Source: Xestospongia muta (taxonomy: Eukaryota; Porifera; Demospongiae; Haplosclerida; Petrosiidae). From it: a DNA stretch of 64,000 nt. The position numbers were made by a program, and so were the translations under genes. The notes beneath the pieces are model-generated. The model had not been told where the DNA came from. It ran no database searches and worked only from the letters and a program-made list of their open reading frames with translations. Location of the stretch: assembly GCA_963693285.1 (NCBI GenBank), contig OY848931.1, positions 129,001 to 193,000 on the forward strand. Reading direction: 5' to 3'. Positions 1-18,956 of this stretch are shown here, piece by piece; the first letter of the stretch is position 1, and each line of letters starts with the position of its first letter.

Positions 1-171
1 TGTTTACCTCCAATTTTGGTCACGTGGTTAACTAGTCATATAATTTGATTGGTCAGTCAGTTTCCCGGTCTTCTGACATTCTCAGTTTAAAAAGTCTTCA
101 GAAAAGGAGGTCGTCATTTCTGAGTTGCTGAGTCACTTTATTGCTCTTTATATCTTTTATATTAGACGTTA
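1..171 (+). promoter_or_regulatory. Upstream region / promoter of CKAP5
   Basis: This is noncoding sequence ahead of the CKAP5 start codon. It contains a palindromic E-box CACGTG at 21-26 and an inverted CCAAT box (TGATTGGT) around 46-53. No TATA box is evident. The sites are visible in the sequence; their use as promoter elements is inferred from position. Confidence 0.4.
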
Positions 172-8380
<8,209 letters not shown>

Positions 8381-8504
8381 AATAGTGTCAATGTCATATA
8401 ATCCATGTCAACTAAATTAAAGAAATCTTAACAAAGTTTAAACTATAACAAACTGTCAAATATTAAAGAAATTTGTAACAACTTTAAAAATATTACTAAT
8501 ATTA

Positions 8505-11500
8505 CTACAACAAACTATTAAAGTCAGCAAAAGGGTTTGGACCAGGAGCAGGCCCTGTTGACCAACCAGTCCCCACACTTGTTTGAGGTTGCATTATCCC
8601 CATTCCCATTCCCCCACCAATGGACTGATTTTGAGGTTGCAGAAGTGCACTATTGGCAGTAGAATGAGGCTGTATCTGAGGTTGCATTATCCCCATTCCC
8701 ATGTTATCAGCATAATGAGGTTGTGTTGATTTACTAATATCAGAAGACCAACACATCTGATTTTGAGGTTGCATTATCCCCATTCCCATGTTATCAGAAG
8801 ACCAACCCATAATAGATTGAGAAGAGGTTGGTTTCATAGAAATAGTAGACTGAGGTTGAAGAGGCTGCATAATCCCCATACTGCTAGTATCAGTTTGAGG
8901 CTGTGAAGACCACCCTGTGTTTAAAGAACCAGAATGAGTCTGGAAAGGTTGTGTGATTCCCATTCCCATGCTGGTGGTACCAGAATGAGGCTGCATTGTC
9001 TTATTGATGTCAGAAGACCATCCTGTTGAGGAACCAGGATGAGTCTTATTAGGTTGCATAATTTCCATTCCCATGCCAGAATGATGCTGCATTGTCTTAC
9101 TGATGTCAGAAGACCATCCTGTTGAGGAACCAGAATGAGTCTGAGGTTGTATAAGTTCCATTCCCATACTGGTGGTACCAGAATGAGTCTTATTAGGTTG
9201 CATAAGTTCCATTCCCATGCCAGAATGAGGCTGTGATATATCAGATGACCAACCCATGTTAGATTGGGTTTTTGTAGCAATAGGTATGTTGTTTGAATTA
9301 CCATTAATACCAGAGGCCGAATCATTTTGAGAACCGGAACGAGTCTTAGCAGTATCATCAGATGATATAGATTGAGTCATTTTCATACCACTGAACAAAC
9401 CAGCTGTAGATGTAGTAGGACTAGATGTAGGGAGTCCCCATGTATCACCAATAAATGATTGAGGGGGCGTGGCTGTCACTTTTGCCTCACTGAAATTGAT
9501 TCGTTTTATACTTTGAATACTTGTGCCAGTGGGTGTGGTCTTATTAACAAGTGGTGGGGTTGACGGTTGCAATGTATCAAGGCCCAGTCCAGAGATGTCA
9601 TCATTCTATGTACATAACAAAACATTGATTGATACAATAGATTAATTAATAATACCTTTGATATAATAGGAGGTGATTTGGATGGTAGATGACTTCCTAC
9701 TTTAGACACAATGACATCACTATCTCCTCCTCCTCCTCCTCCTAAACTTTCTATTGCTTTAGCAGTGTCCTCTTGGGCTTTATTTTCAGCTACTTCTCGT
9801 GCAAATTCTACAGTTGATCTGAGGGAGATATATTGAAGTAATCATTGAGAGAGAGACTTACTTTGTTTGCTCTTCCATTTTAGCTAGTTGATCCAAATGT
9901 GCTCTTTGTTCGTTTTCTATCTTCTTCATCATTTCTTTAATAACCAATATAAATTGATTGAACTAGAAATAAATACCAAATATTATACAGTACAAATTAT
10001 AGCTGGTACCTGAGGTACATTGAGTCCTGAGTCCATTGACAGTGGTATCAAATATGGTAAAGCTTTGTTAGCAAGATATTGTCTCTCAAATCCTAGTCCT
10101 TTTGATGTCATTGTTTTGTGATATATACCTGTATACAAGACGTAACAATGAGAATATGATATGTAGCCACACCCACCTAATATTCCCATTAAAACTCCAG
10201 GTTCCCTTGACGATATCTTCGATATGGTTGGTAATATATTCTCCATTATTATATACTTATCAAGTGATTCCAACATTTGACCAACAGCTAAAAGGCATTT
10301 AATACGAAGCTAAAGATAACAATATAAAATGTGTAATAACTGACAACACGCACTTACTGAACTAGATGTTGTATTAACATAGAGGTCAGTTATACGTGGT
10401 ATAATAGAATGTTTCATTGATGTGTAGTCTATCATATCAGCAAATGTAGGCAAAATACTCACACAGAGCTCCTAATATAATTAACTTATAATTATTCTCT
10501 AATTAGTAGTAATAATGATTTACTTGTACTTGGCTGTTATCAGACCCCATAGCTCCTAATATCATTGGTAATATGTATTTTTTCATTTGTTCTGGGCTAG
10601 TCTTCTTAAGAAGCAAATCCATTTTTTGAAGAAATATTAATGGTATCTAAAGTGGGTGTGGCAAGCATTATGATAGTGATATAATATATATATATACCTG
10701 TATTGGTTGATAGATACAAAATGCTGGTATTAGAACTGGCAATATGAGTGTGTTATATTCTTGCATTGTACAATCTTCAGCTATTAATAGGATAAGTGGT
10801 AAAACAAATGGTATCATTTTATGATTACGAAACTCTTGAGATATTGCAGGCAATATACGTTGATGTACCACTCTCTGTAGTGAATTAAATAATAAAATAA
10901 AAGAGATATTTATTACCTTAGGAAACTTTGTAATAAGACGTCCTAAATTACTCTTAAACCATTGTGATTTTTCCATGTCACTTTTTTGAACAAGAGCATC
11001 AATATAACGAAGACCACTTACTAGGACATCCTCAAAGAAAGTATGCTAAAATGATAATAACATAATTAATAAGAAGAAACCATAATTAATTACATTTGTT
11101 ATTTGTAGGGCATCAGGACGAACTGAGGGCTCAATAGCTAATAAATTTCTAACGAGTGGACGTAATTGAAGAGGTGTGTCACCTAGTGCAGACTCTGAAA
11201 TCCGACTTATCTAAAAAATGATATTGTTTCATTTTTATTAAAGAGACAATCTAAATCATCTCAAGTATCATATGTTAACAAGAAAGACAAACTAGGTTCA
11301 AGTTACATTCCATTCATCATTCAGTTTCCTTACCTGCTCAATGTTGTGTTTGAATGTTAACGTATTATTATGGCAATCAAATAGGGGTTTCCCTCCATTA
11401 TAAACAGCAAATGTTAACATTCCATAAGAATAAAGATCACTTTGATGAGAACATGACTCTGATAATATGTATTCTGGTGCCAAATAATCTAATGATGGGT

Positions 11501-14500
11501 TTGTTGGTAAAGACTTGTCTTTGTTCCATTCACTGAAGTTAAAGGTTGTCTATACAAAACATGAACAAAAACTATTTATAAATAATATGTTCTTTGAATG
11601 AAAACAAATATGAAACTGCACCTACCTGAGCAGTGGTCTGATATTGAACAAAACTAGCAAAATTGAATCCGGCCAGCTTCCAATCGCCATGACGACTAAT
11701 CAGGATGTTGTTTAACATGAGGTTCCCATGCATCATTTTAACATCATTGTGTAAGAAATTAAGAGCCTCAGCAATTTGTAATAGTCCATAATGTGCCTCC
11801 ACAGCATGTAACTGATATTCCTATACAATATATGAACTGGAGTAACACCCCTACTATTATTATTAGAGCATTAATAAAAAAGTTTTTAACAAAACTACTC
11901 ACATAACAATTGTGACAAGTATGTAATCACACACATTATTAATTTAATAGTAGTAGTCTTAATGGGTAAGTCCCATGTTCAAAGATCAATTGTGACAGAT
12001 TGTTGTTTGATTAGTGATGAGGAGTTATCAGAGCCATTCAAAGCTGATGTTCCATTCACTACAGGACTAACAGGTGATTCAGGACCATTTTGAGTGCGAG
12101 CCTCGTCAGCAGAATCAATGCTAATAGTTTTATCTGTTTTTAAAGTGCCATGTCCAGAAGTAAATCCAGATGGCATGTGACGAGGTAATGTTCCAGTGTT
12201 TACACTACCAGCTGCGGGTGTACGAGGTGCATTGCCTTTTAGTGAGATAGAGGAGACACGTATTTTTAGACAATCATCACGAACAAATTCAGTATCTTTT
12301 TCAGGATTATAACTCAAGTCACCATGAGCTATAAACTGAGTAGGACCATTGCCTTCTTTTGCCATTTCTTTATCAATAACTCTATTACAAACACCCGGAG
12401 GAGTGTCTTCTGTAAAACGTATAACCTTTTGATAATGTTGACGGTCGCCTCGTTGATTTAGTAAATGAATTGTAACATTACCAAGAAAAGGCCAGTCTAA
12501 ATCATCATCATACTCACCTCGAACAATATACAAGAATACTGACAAATGAGAACCTTTACCATCTAATACTCCATTACAAAATACGAACATACCTAATTTA
12601 TAACCACCAACATGAGAGTAGAATGGTCGACTGTACCACCATTTACCAGACTGACGTAACTGGTCAAACTTGTTTATTGTGAATGTAATAGGAAGAGGAG
12701 TAGGTACAAACTGACGAAGACGGCTAATATCTCGAGTTAGGGTGTGGTTTTGTTGTTCCATGAGAGATAAACGCTGCTCCTGAAGGTCAAGAGAACGTCG
12801 CATTTTCTCAAGTAAAGCATGCATATTGCCATCTTGGTCTTCTTTCTCACGTTGAAGTTGTTGAACTTGTAATTTGAGTTGTCGTATCTCCTGATCCTTT
12901 GATTTCAAAAATTCTTCAATATTACCATCCATTTCAACCTTTTTAGGTACCATTTCAGATGGTAGAGCTTCAATCTTGTCCTCAACTTCTTTCTTAAAGT
13001 CAACAAATGCAGTACTCATCATTGTGATGTGATTAGCAATGTTTTTCTCCAAATGAGCTGGAATATTTTTACGTTGAAGTTTTACTTCACAACCAGCAAA
13101 ACTCACGACACATGGTATGTTTTCTTGATACTGACACGTGTTCTTTACATGATCTTCCAACTGAGAGCGAGGTACAGTCCTGTCCGGACATTTGTTGGGA
13201 CAAGGGACAGGATAACTAGGACACGTTGGGAAATGATCACGTTGAATATCCTCAAATATCCCCTGGTTTTCGCTACAATATTCACAAGTATATGGCCGTT
13301 TTAAACAACGATTTTTAGCATGCTCCTGCAGTACTTTCCTGGCGTGTTTCTCTCCACAATTATGAGGGCAAGATAACTTTATGAAAATACATCCAGTCTT
13401 GTTGTCTTTGTCAATATGGCGAGGTAGCTGTTCTAACCTACCAAACCAAAGACAGCCGTCAGTAACGTGTAAACAACGAACATACAAATCGTTAACATTG
13501 CGCTGAGAGGATTCGTCGATTACCAATTCCCACGAATCCTCGCTGCAACTGGGACAAGGTCCTCCTGTCGTCTTGTCGAGACATTTACGGCAATACGTCG
13601 TATCACAACAAGACGTCTTGTGCGGATCTCTAAAGACTTTATCGCAAACAGGACAACATAACTTGACGGGAGGAAGCTCAGTAAAATCCACTGATACCTC
13701 GTCCAAATCGACGATAACTTCGGTGGAAGTCGCCATAACGGTTTGTCTAAATTTGCTGTTTTCTTCGCCTAGTAATACTAATTGTGAGGTATCCTCCCCC
13801 ACAACGTCGACACGACCCAGCATCATTAACTCATCCATTACTACACACTATTTTTGGAAGAGATGCCACTTCCAATTACTCTCATATAGTTAGAGTGATG
13901 TACTGACGAGTAGATTTTTAAAATACTGGCAGAATTAAAAACACGTGACGATTTTCAGTAATAACATTCAAAATAAACGACACTTCATAACATATACACA
14001 TTACAAAAAGAGGTATAAAATACTATACCCCTTAATTTGAATCCTTAAACAAGCCTATGTTATTATCTATTAATTTACCTTAATTACTAGGGGTAAAGGT
14101 GTTGGTAGGTTGTCATAATAACCAAGAACATTAGCCAAACTTGCAAAGATGGGTTCAGTTGTAAATGCAATGCAATCACTAAATAAAATAACTCATAAAT
14201 TACATATATTATATCATAAGTGTATTAAATGTACCATAACTCATAAGTACATATATTATATCATAAGTGTATTAAATGTACCATAACTCATAAGTACATA
14301 TATTATATCATAAGTGTATTAAATGTACCATAACTCATAAATTACATATATTATATTATAAATGTATTACACATACCTTGATTCTTCAACTGGATGATCG
14401 ATTGTAAGGATTTTAGGATGTCGGAGACGTGCTAAGTGGATGGGGCCTTGTTTTAACATTTCAAAAAGTACTTCCCGTTTTTTCTTTGGTATCTTCTCAA

Positions 14501-14731
14501 CTTCAGGAGTTTGCTTGTAAAATATAAATACAGAGACTTCCTAAAATAAAAATTATGGAAATATAAACTCCACCCACATTCTTTTAATACCTGTTTTGTT
14601 GACTTTTTAATTCCATTATAAACTTTCCAAAGCAAACCTGGTCCAGCACTAGCCACATGTTTGACTAACTCGTACTCTTTGAGGACTGGGTTACCTACAA
14701 TAGCAGTCTTCAACTTACCCAAAAAAGACAT
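8505..14731 (-). CDS. SCYL2: SCY1-like pseudokinase 2 (SCYL2/CVAK104 orthologue)
   Basis: SCYL2 is a clathrin-coat-associated pseudokinase acting in endosome/TGN traffic. Reading leftward from ATG 14731 the product starts MSFLGKLKTAIVGNPVLKEY, then GPGLLWKVYNGIKKSTKQ. The kinase-like domain continues across a 2.26-kb intron (11821-14078) into 11572-11820 and beyond. The catalytic loop reads HGN (in MMHGNL) instead of HRD and the DFG position reads GFN, so it is a predicted pseudokinase, as in the family. HEAT-like repeats follow between about 11.2 and 9.98 kb (for example REPGVLMGILG). The C-terminus (9572-8505) is low complexity with many GMGIMQP/GWSSD repeats and ends near NPFADFNSLL, where the human protein carries NPF and clathrin/adaptor-binding motifs. 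A TRAF gene is nested in the large intron. The 5' end is 99 bp from the divergent TM7SF3-like gene. Confidence 0.92.
8530..9240 (-). repeat. Degenerate coding repeat in SCYL2 C-terminus (GMG[IM]xQP/GWSSDI)
   Basis: The last SCYL2 exon contains imperfect tandem units encoding variants of GMGMGIMQP, TQPHSG and GWSSDISK. In DNA the recurring core on the + strand is ATTATCCCCATTCCCAT. Units vary in length and are interleaved, so this is a decaying minisatellite under coding constraint. It lies in the disordered clathrin-adaptor-binding tail. Confidence 0.8.
11821..14078 (-). other. Large SCYL2 intron hosting a nested gene
   Basis: The donor follows the exon ending LPLVIK (AAG|GTAAAT, exon edge at 14079). 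The acceptor precedes EYQLHAVEAHYGLLQ (exon edge 11820). The intron is about 2.26 kb, against a local norm of about 50 bp, and nearly all of it is the intronless TRAF gene. The flanking exons encode contiguous kinase-domain sequence, so the host gene appears intact. Confidence 0.8.
11979..13838 (-). CDS. TRAF-family RING/zinc-finger/MATH protein, intronless
   Basis: This is a 619-residue single-exon protein. An N-terminal RING (CCPVCDKVF to PCPSC, about residues 61-98) is followed by TRAF-type zinc fingers (about 115-270, many Cys/His pairs), a coiled coil (about 285-395) and a C-terminal MATH/TRAF domain (about 405-545, with SRPFYSHVGGYKLGMFVF and FVRDDCLKIRV). A Ser/Thr-rich tail ends ITIDL. 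In known TRAFs the RING gives E3 ubiquitin ligase activity and the MATH domain binds receptor tails or adaptors in NF-kB/JNK signalling. Whether this copy keeps ligase activity is inferred from intact Cys/His spacing. It lies wholly inside a SCYL2 intron on the same strand. The lack of introns in an intron-dense region suggests a retroposed origin. Which vertebrate TRAF is closest cannot be settled by eye. Confidence 0.92.
   Translation of the reverse strand: MDELMMLGRVDVVGEDTSQLVLLGEENSKFRQTVMATSTEVIVDLDEVSVDFTELPPVKLCCPVCDKVFRDPHKTSCCDTTYCRKCLDKTTGGPCPSCSEDSWELVIDESSQRNVNDLYVRCLHVTDGCLWFGRLEQLPRHIDKDNKTGCIFIKLSCPHNCGEKHARKVLQEHAKNRCLKRPYTCEYCSENQGIFEDIQRDHFPTCPSYPVPCPNKCPDRTVPRSQLEDHVKNTCQYQENIPCVVSFAGCEVKLQRKNIPAHLEKNIANHITMMSTAFVDFKKEVEDKIEALPSEMVPKKVEMDGNIEEFLKSKDQEIRQLKLQVQQLQREKEDQDGNMHALLEKMRRSLDLQEQRLSLMEQQNHTLTRDISRLRQFVPTPLPITFTINKFDQLRQSGKWWYSRPFYSHVGGYKLGMFVFCNGVLDGKGSHLSVFLYIVRGEYDDDLDWPFLGNVTIHLLNQRGDRQHYQKVIRFTEDTPPGVCNRVIDKEMAKEGNGPTQFIAHGDLSYNPEKDTEFVRDDCLKIRVSSISLKGNAPRTPAAGSVNTGTLPRHMPSGFTSGHGTLKTDKTISIDSADEARTQNGPESPVSPVVNGTSALNGSDNSSSLIKQQSVTIDL
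14191..14374 (+). repeat. 47-bp tandem repeat in SCYL2 intron
   Basis: Roughly four copies of an AT-rich unit of about 47 bp (AACTCATAAGTACATATATT followed by ATATCATAAG and TGTATTAAATGTACCAT) fill a SCYL2 intron. The middle copies are identical; the outer ones differ by small substitutions. The units do not include exon bases. Confidence 0.85.
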
Positions 14732-14830
14732 CTTGAAAATAGAGATACTAAAGGGTTAAAATTAAACCACGCCCATGAAGGTAAACGCCCATGGCTCATA
14801 TGTTAATCTTGTGATGATTTGTCATCAGTA

Positions 14831-16893
14831 ATGATGTATTGGGTGATATTGTCCATTCTCTTTACCGCCATATCTGGTACTATATCAAGTGAGTTATAGA
14901 TGATTTAGCTGTTAATAGTTATGTTTTTTAGACTATACTTTGACAGTGGGAGATGTAAAGAGACTAAGTGTTACCGTGGAAACCAGATATACTTTCCTCA
15001 TTAAGGCTCGTACTGAATTTGCTGGTGTAATTTTCCAGCTCCACTCTCAGCATCACACAATCACTTTATCAAAGTCACCTAACTTTACATATAGTGACAC
15101 CACTCAAGGAAGAGATATCGGACTATGGCAGGAAATAAGTGATAGTGTCGTCCAATTCACATTTTATGCTACTATATCTCATATTAATAATGACACAAAT
15201 GAACAAATATTGATATTAGCAGCTGTTACATCAGTATCAAATGAAGGTCAGTTTATTATGTCAATATAAAACTATAAATTTATAACACTGTACAAATGTT
15301 CTATTAATAGCTCCATTACTAAATACAAATGTTCTATTTATAGCTCCATTACTAAATACAAATGTTCTATTTATAGCTCCATTACCTGGTGGTTGTACAC
15401 TAGTCTCTGCTCTTAATGTTGATCCAAATCTTCAGTTAACATATTCTATGTATACGACAACAATAACATTTCAAGATGGTGACTTAGGCTATACACCAAC
15501 TAAGGTCAGTAATGAAGGAGACAAAATCATTTATTTTTCATTAGAATGAAACTCCGCCTCAATGCAGTGGAGGTATTGATCCATATCATCAGTTAAAATA
15601 TACTGTATATCGCCGACTATTAAATATTAGAGATTATAGTATTAATACTTTATTCAATGCACTTGAAGATATCATTAAACCTAATCTTGAGGTGAGTATG
15701 TCTTAGTAATTTAGTTATTATTATCTTTCCTATTAACAGGGTCTTCCTCATTTAACAAAGGATTCAAGTGGTATTAAATCAGTCACAGTTGACTCATTTT
15801 ATGGTGATGGTGTTATTTACACAGTATTAGCTACTAGTCTAGTAAATGGACAGACTACAGCTTATGTTCCTGTTATGACATATGCCTGTGAGTTTGACTT
15901 GAGAGAAGATAAGTGTCGAGATGACCTACCTCTTATTAATATCATTGTTTCACCATTACTTGGGCTGGTTGGGTTATTGATGTGTTTATTCTCTCACCGA
16001 CTATTTCACATAGAAGTCCTAGTATTTTCATGGATTATTATAACACTTGTAACCTATATCATCTTCTCAGCATTTTTACACACGACACATACAAGTAAGT
16101 CACTTGGTCACATGACTGTCATGTGACTTTTTTCTATTATAGTACGAGTTGCATTAGCTCTATCCTCAAGTATTGTCATATCATCTCTATTATTTTTGAT
16201 GTGGTTCTTTACGGGGTGGTATCTACCCTTTATTTTCATGTTTTCTGGAGTTGCTGGATTCCTTATTGCAGCAATTTTAATGTACTCACCATTTGGTTAG
16301 TCAGCCATCTCATTGACCACACCTCCTTATTATTTCAACAATACAGGGATGCTCACTATATGGAAGATCAGTTATGTGTATGGACTCTTAATAGCTTGTC
16401 TTGTTGTCTTAGCCCTTATACCTGGAGTGATTTTTCCACGAGCTATGAACATATTTGCTTCATCATTTATAGGAAGTTACCTTGTAGTATATGCTATAGG
16501 AACATTTGTGTTTACTTCACTTAATGAAATTGTTATGAGAGTTGTAAAAGTTGTTTCTGTACACGGTTACCTAGCAACAGACGAGGTCTACCCATTTCAA
16601 CTTAATGGTAAGCATCACATGACAATCACATGACTGATCTATACTTTCTAGATATTTTGTTATCATGTGGTTGGTTTGTTCTACTAGTGGCTAGTATTAT
16701 AGTTCAAGCATTACTAGCTAGAGGACGTGACCCTTTTCCTAAAACATCACTATTTAAACAATGTCGTAATAGATGGAGAAACAGGTCAAACAGGTTACGT
16801 CAACCTGCTATAAATAATGAAAATAGGAAGCTTTTAAATTCTTATTGTAGCAGCCCAAGTGTTCATGCTACATATGGTGCTTTCACTAATTAA
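14831..16893 (+). CDS. Seven-transmembrane protein, TM7SF3-like
   Basis: The predicted product starts MMYWVILSILFTAISGT (signal peptide). A beta-rich, N-glycosylatable ectodomain of about 280 residues follows, with paired cysteines (for example PGGCTLVS, PPQCSGG, TYACEF), then a C-terminal block of about seven hydrophobic helices from INIIVSPLLGLVGLLMCLFS (15.93 kb) to SCGWFVLLVASIIVQALL (16.72 kb). It ends with a short basic cytosolic tail and stop at 16891-16893. This layout, signal peptide plus ectodomain plus seven closely spaced helices, fits TM7SF3 (DUF4203), a stress-related membrane protein. The family call rests on architecture and the remembered domain, so it is moderate. Introns are short. 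One intron has three in-frame acceptor copies (see the repeat entry), so the ectodomain length may vary. Confidence 0.6.
15291..15387 (+). repeat. 33-bp triplicated splice-acceptor unit in the TM7SF3-like gene
   Basis: Three copies of a 33-bp unit (TTCTATTTATAG|CTCCATTAC in each, the first with TTAATAG) place candidate exon starts at 15311, 15344 and 15377. The donor is at 15247. The unit is 11 codons with no stop in the reading frame, so any of the three acceptors keeps the protein in frame and adds 0, 11 or 22 residues (APLLNTNVLFI per unit). The first acceptor gives a 64-bp intron, the size typical here. Confidence 0.85.
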
Positions 16894-16935
16894 TAATTGT
16901 ATTTTTATTTTTAACGCTTTGTATCATACAACGTG

Positions 16936-18799
16936 TTATTGTTCTAAATGTATTCTTTTGTTGTTATCATCTGATTCAGATGATGTAACATGATGTCTCT
17001 TTTGTCCAGCCAAATGGACAGAGAATTCTGTACATAATGTAGTTAACTGACGCCTTAAGATTTGTAAAGCATTAAGATCACGACAGGCGTACATCTGATT
17101 CTCCAAGATTGTTAACATACTACGGACCTCTTCTTGTGCTTGTTGTATGGAAGTTATATCAAGTGATTGTGACTAAAATATGTTCCATATAATAGTTATT
17201 AGAGGATCTAAATGACTTACTTCTGAATTATTGGATGTAAAAACATTACTTTTAGGTACAGCTAATAAAGTAGATGAGGAAGATCCTGCTCGTTTTAGAA
17301 TGCGCTGGGAGGTGGGTGTGGCTGTTTTAGTTGTTAAAGTGATAGGTGTCATTGTAGATGTGGTTTCTTCAGCTCCAATATGGGGTGTGGCCAATTCTAA
17401 TTGTGTGATGTCACCACTTTCAGGAACAATGATGTTGTACATTGTTGATAATGTATCTTCAGTTGGTGAGTTTGTTGATGGAAAAGACAAAGGCCTTTCA
17501 TCTTCAGCTTCATTTAAAATACTATATCGTTCACGAAAAGGACAGTCTTGATCAATAGCTCGTCCAGACTTGTAGAGCCAGTATATATAACGAGATAAAT
17601 CATATCGTGATGGATTAAATGTAGGATCATCAATGTTAATAGCAGGGTTCCCCCCATAAGTTTTTTTCACATACTTCCTAATGTGATCGTGGATATGACT
17701 TACACTAGTTATACTTTGTGTGATTTGATTTAAGATCTCATCATGTACTGGTTCAATTAAACTGGGAGGGTCTTCAACTTCAGGTACTATATGAATATCA
17801 TGAGCCAGAGGTGTTGGCAAGGAGAAATAATATCGCTCAGTTGGTTTAGCTAAACCAGCACATATCTTTGCTGTAAGAACTTCAAGAACTTGCTTACGAA
17901 GTCGTCTCATTACAGTAATACCCTGTATTCCTGTGTCAGGTAATCGACTGGAAGGATACCTTAGAATACGTCTAATAGATATTTTTGCAGTACAACCATG
18001 TGTGTGTACTTTGGTTGGAAGGACATCACCAGTTGCTACCAATAATTGAGTAGTAGATTTTCTTTTACCAGCTAATACACATGGGACATCAGTACAATGT
18101 CCTACTGTAATAAAGGGTACACCATCAAAATGAATGACAGGCTCTCCAGCATGCATCTGCCAGAAAAGACGAGGGCGGGCACTAGGTGTCAAAAATCTTT
18201 GTTGTAAGTATTCTTCTTCTGAAGCTTTTGTTGTTAAATTGAGTTGTTGTATAGAAGGAAATGATGTACCAGTAATAGTCTGATACTCTTGAAGAATAGC
18301 TTGTAATTCTGTTGATGTATCCACATGACCTACATATCATATATATTATAATAGTCACATGGACTTCAATGCTTACCAATAATAGATTTGCCGTTATTAT
18401 GAAAACGAGCTCCACGTATTTTACTGATCCAGTCACCAGCTTGTACACCGATGACTTGATCATGTGTGTCTGGCCCTCCAACTCCATCACTAATTTGATT
18501 AGGATTGATCTAAAAATAAAGTTAGCATTTAACAGTACCAGTCAGATGTATCATTACTTGAATAGAATTAGTAGCTGCTAGCAACCAATCGTTAGATGAT
18601 CCTTGCCCTCCTGTGGAGCCGTCAACGATGACATCGGGGCTAGGTTCTGTGTGGATGGTCACTGTAGTAGCAGGACTAAAAGAGAAGAGCTCAATTATTA
18701 ATTGATGATACTATGAGACTTTCATGTCTAAAAGTCTTGATCTCAAACTTACTCAGTATCCTGGACTACAGTCATAGGGCTGGAAATTTGAGAATCCAT
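16936..18799 (-). CDS. CaRF-like putative transcription factor
   Basis: The spliced product starts MDSQISSPMTVVQDTE (ATG at 18797-18799). It passes through acidic/Ser-Thr sequence to a long conserved exon (17221-18320). It ends with a helical segment (SMLTILENQMYACRDLNALQ) and a basic tail, stop at 16936. In the long exon the order is a GVPFITVGHCTDVPC segment, a basic KVHTHGCTAKISIRRILRYP segment, then TERYYFSLPTPLAH. That pattern resembles the DNA-binding region of calcium-responsive transcription factor CaRF (ALS2CR8 family), where a Cys-containing basic block is followed by a YY-x-LP-x3-AH motif. The match is from memory and partial; a general zinc-binding nuclear protein is the alternative. 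It is tail-to-tail with the TM7SF3-like gene (42 bp) and divergent from ANAPC5. Confidence 0.45.
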
Positions 18800-18886
18800 C
18801 TTTCTACTTTCAATACAAATATACTGAGATAATACAAAGACAAACAAAGAAAGGCGTGGCAAGATTTACGGACGTGAACGTAAACG

Positions 18887-18911
18887 TTCTGAAATTTCTA
18901 TAGAAATGTAA
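18887..18911 (+). promoter_or_regulatory. 25-bp promoter motif, copy 1 (CaRF-like / ANAPC5 divergent promoter)
   Basis: This 25-bp sequence, with palindromic core ATTTCTATAGAAAT, is identical to the reverse complement of 37187-37211 in the OPLAH/eIF4G2 divergent promoter. Identity extends five more bases on one flank with one mismatch (AAACG versus AAACA). It lies 46 bp from the ANAPC5 ATG and 88 bp from the CaRF-like ATG, as expected for a shared core-promoter or factor-binding element. Confidence 0.65.
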
Positions 18912-18956
18912 TTGTACAAAAAAGATCAATATTCCGTATATTACACGTGCTGCATT

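Noticed and set aside
26..171. Possible tRNA or small RNA gene ahead of CKAP5 or elsewhere
   Set aside because: No box A/B pair with cloverleaf potential was found by eye in this or any other intergenic gap.
8921..9358. 145-codon minus-strand frame overlapping the SCYL2 tail
   Set aside because: Alternative frame of the repetitive SCYL2 C-terminal exon; the 355-codon frame continues the SCYL2 protein.
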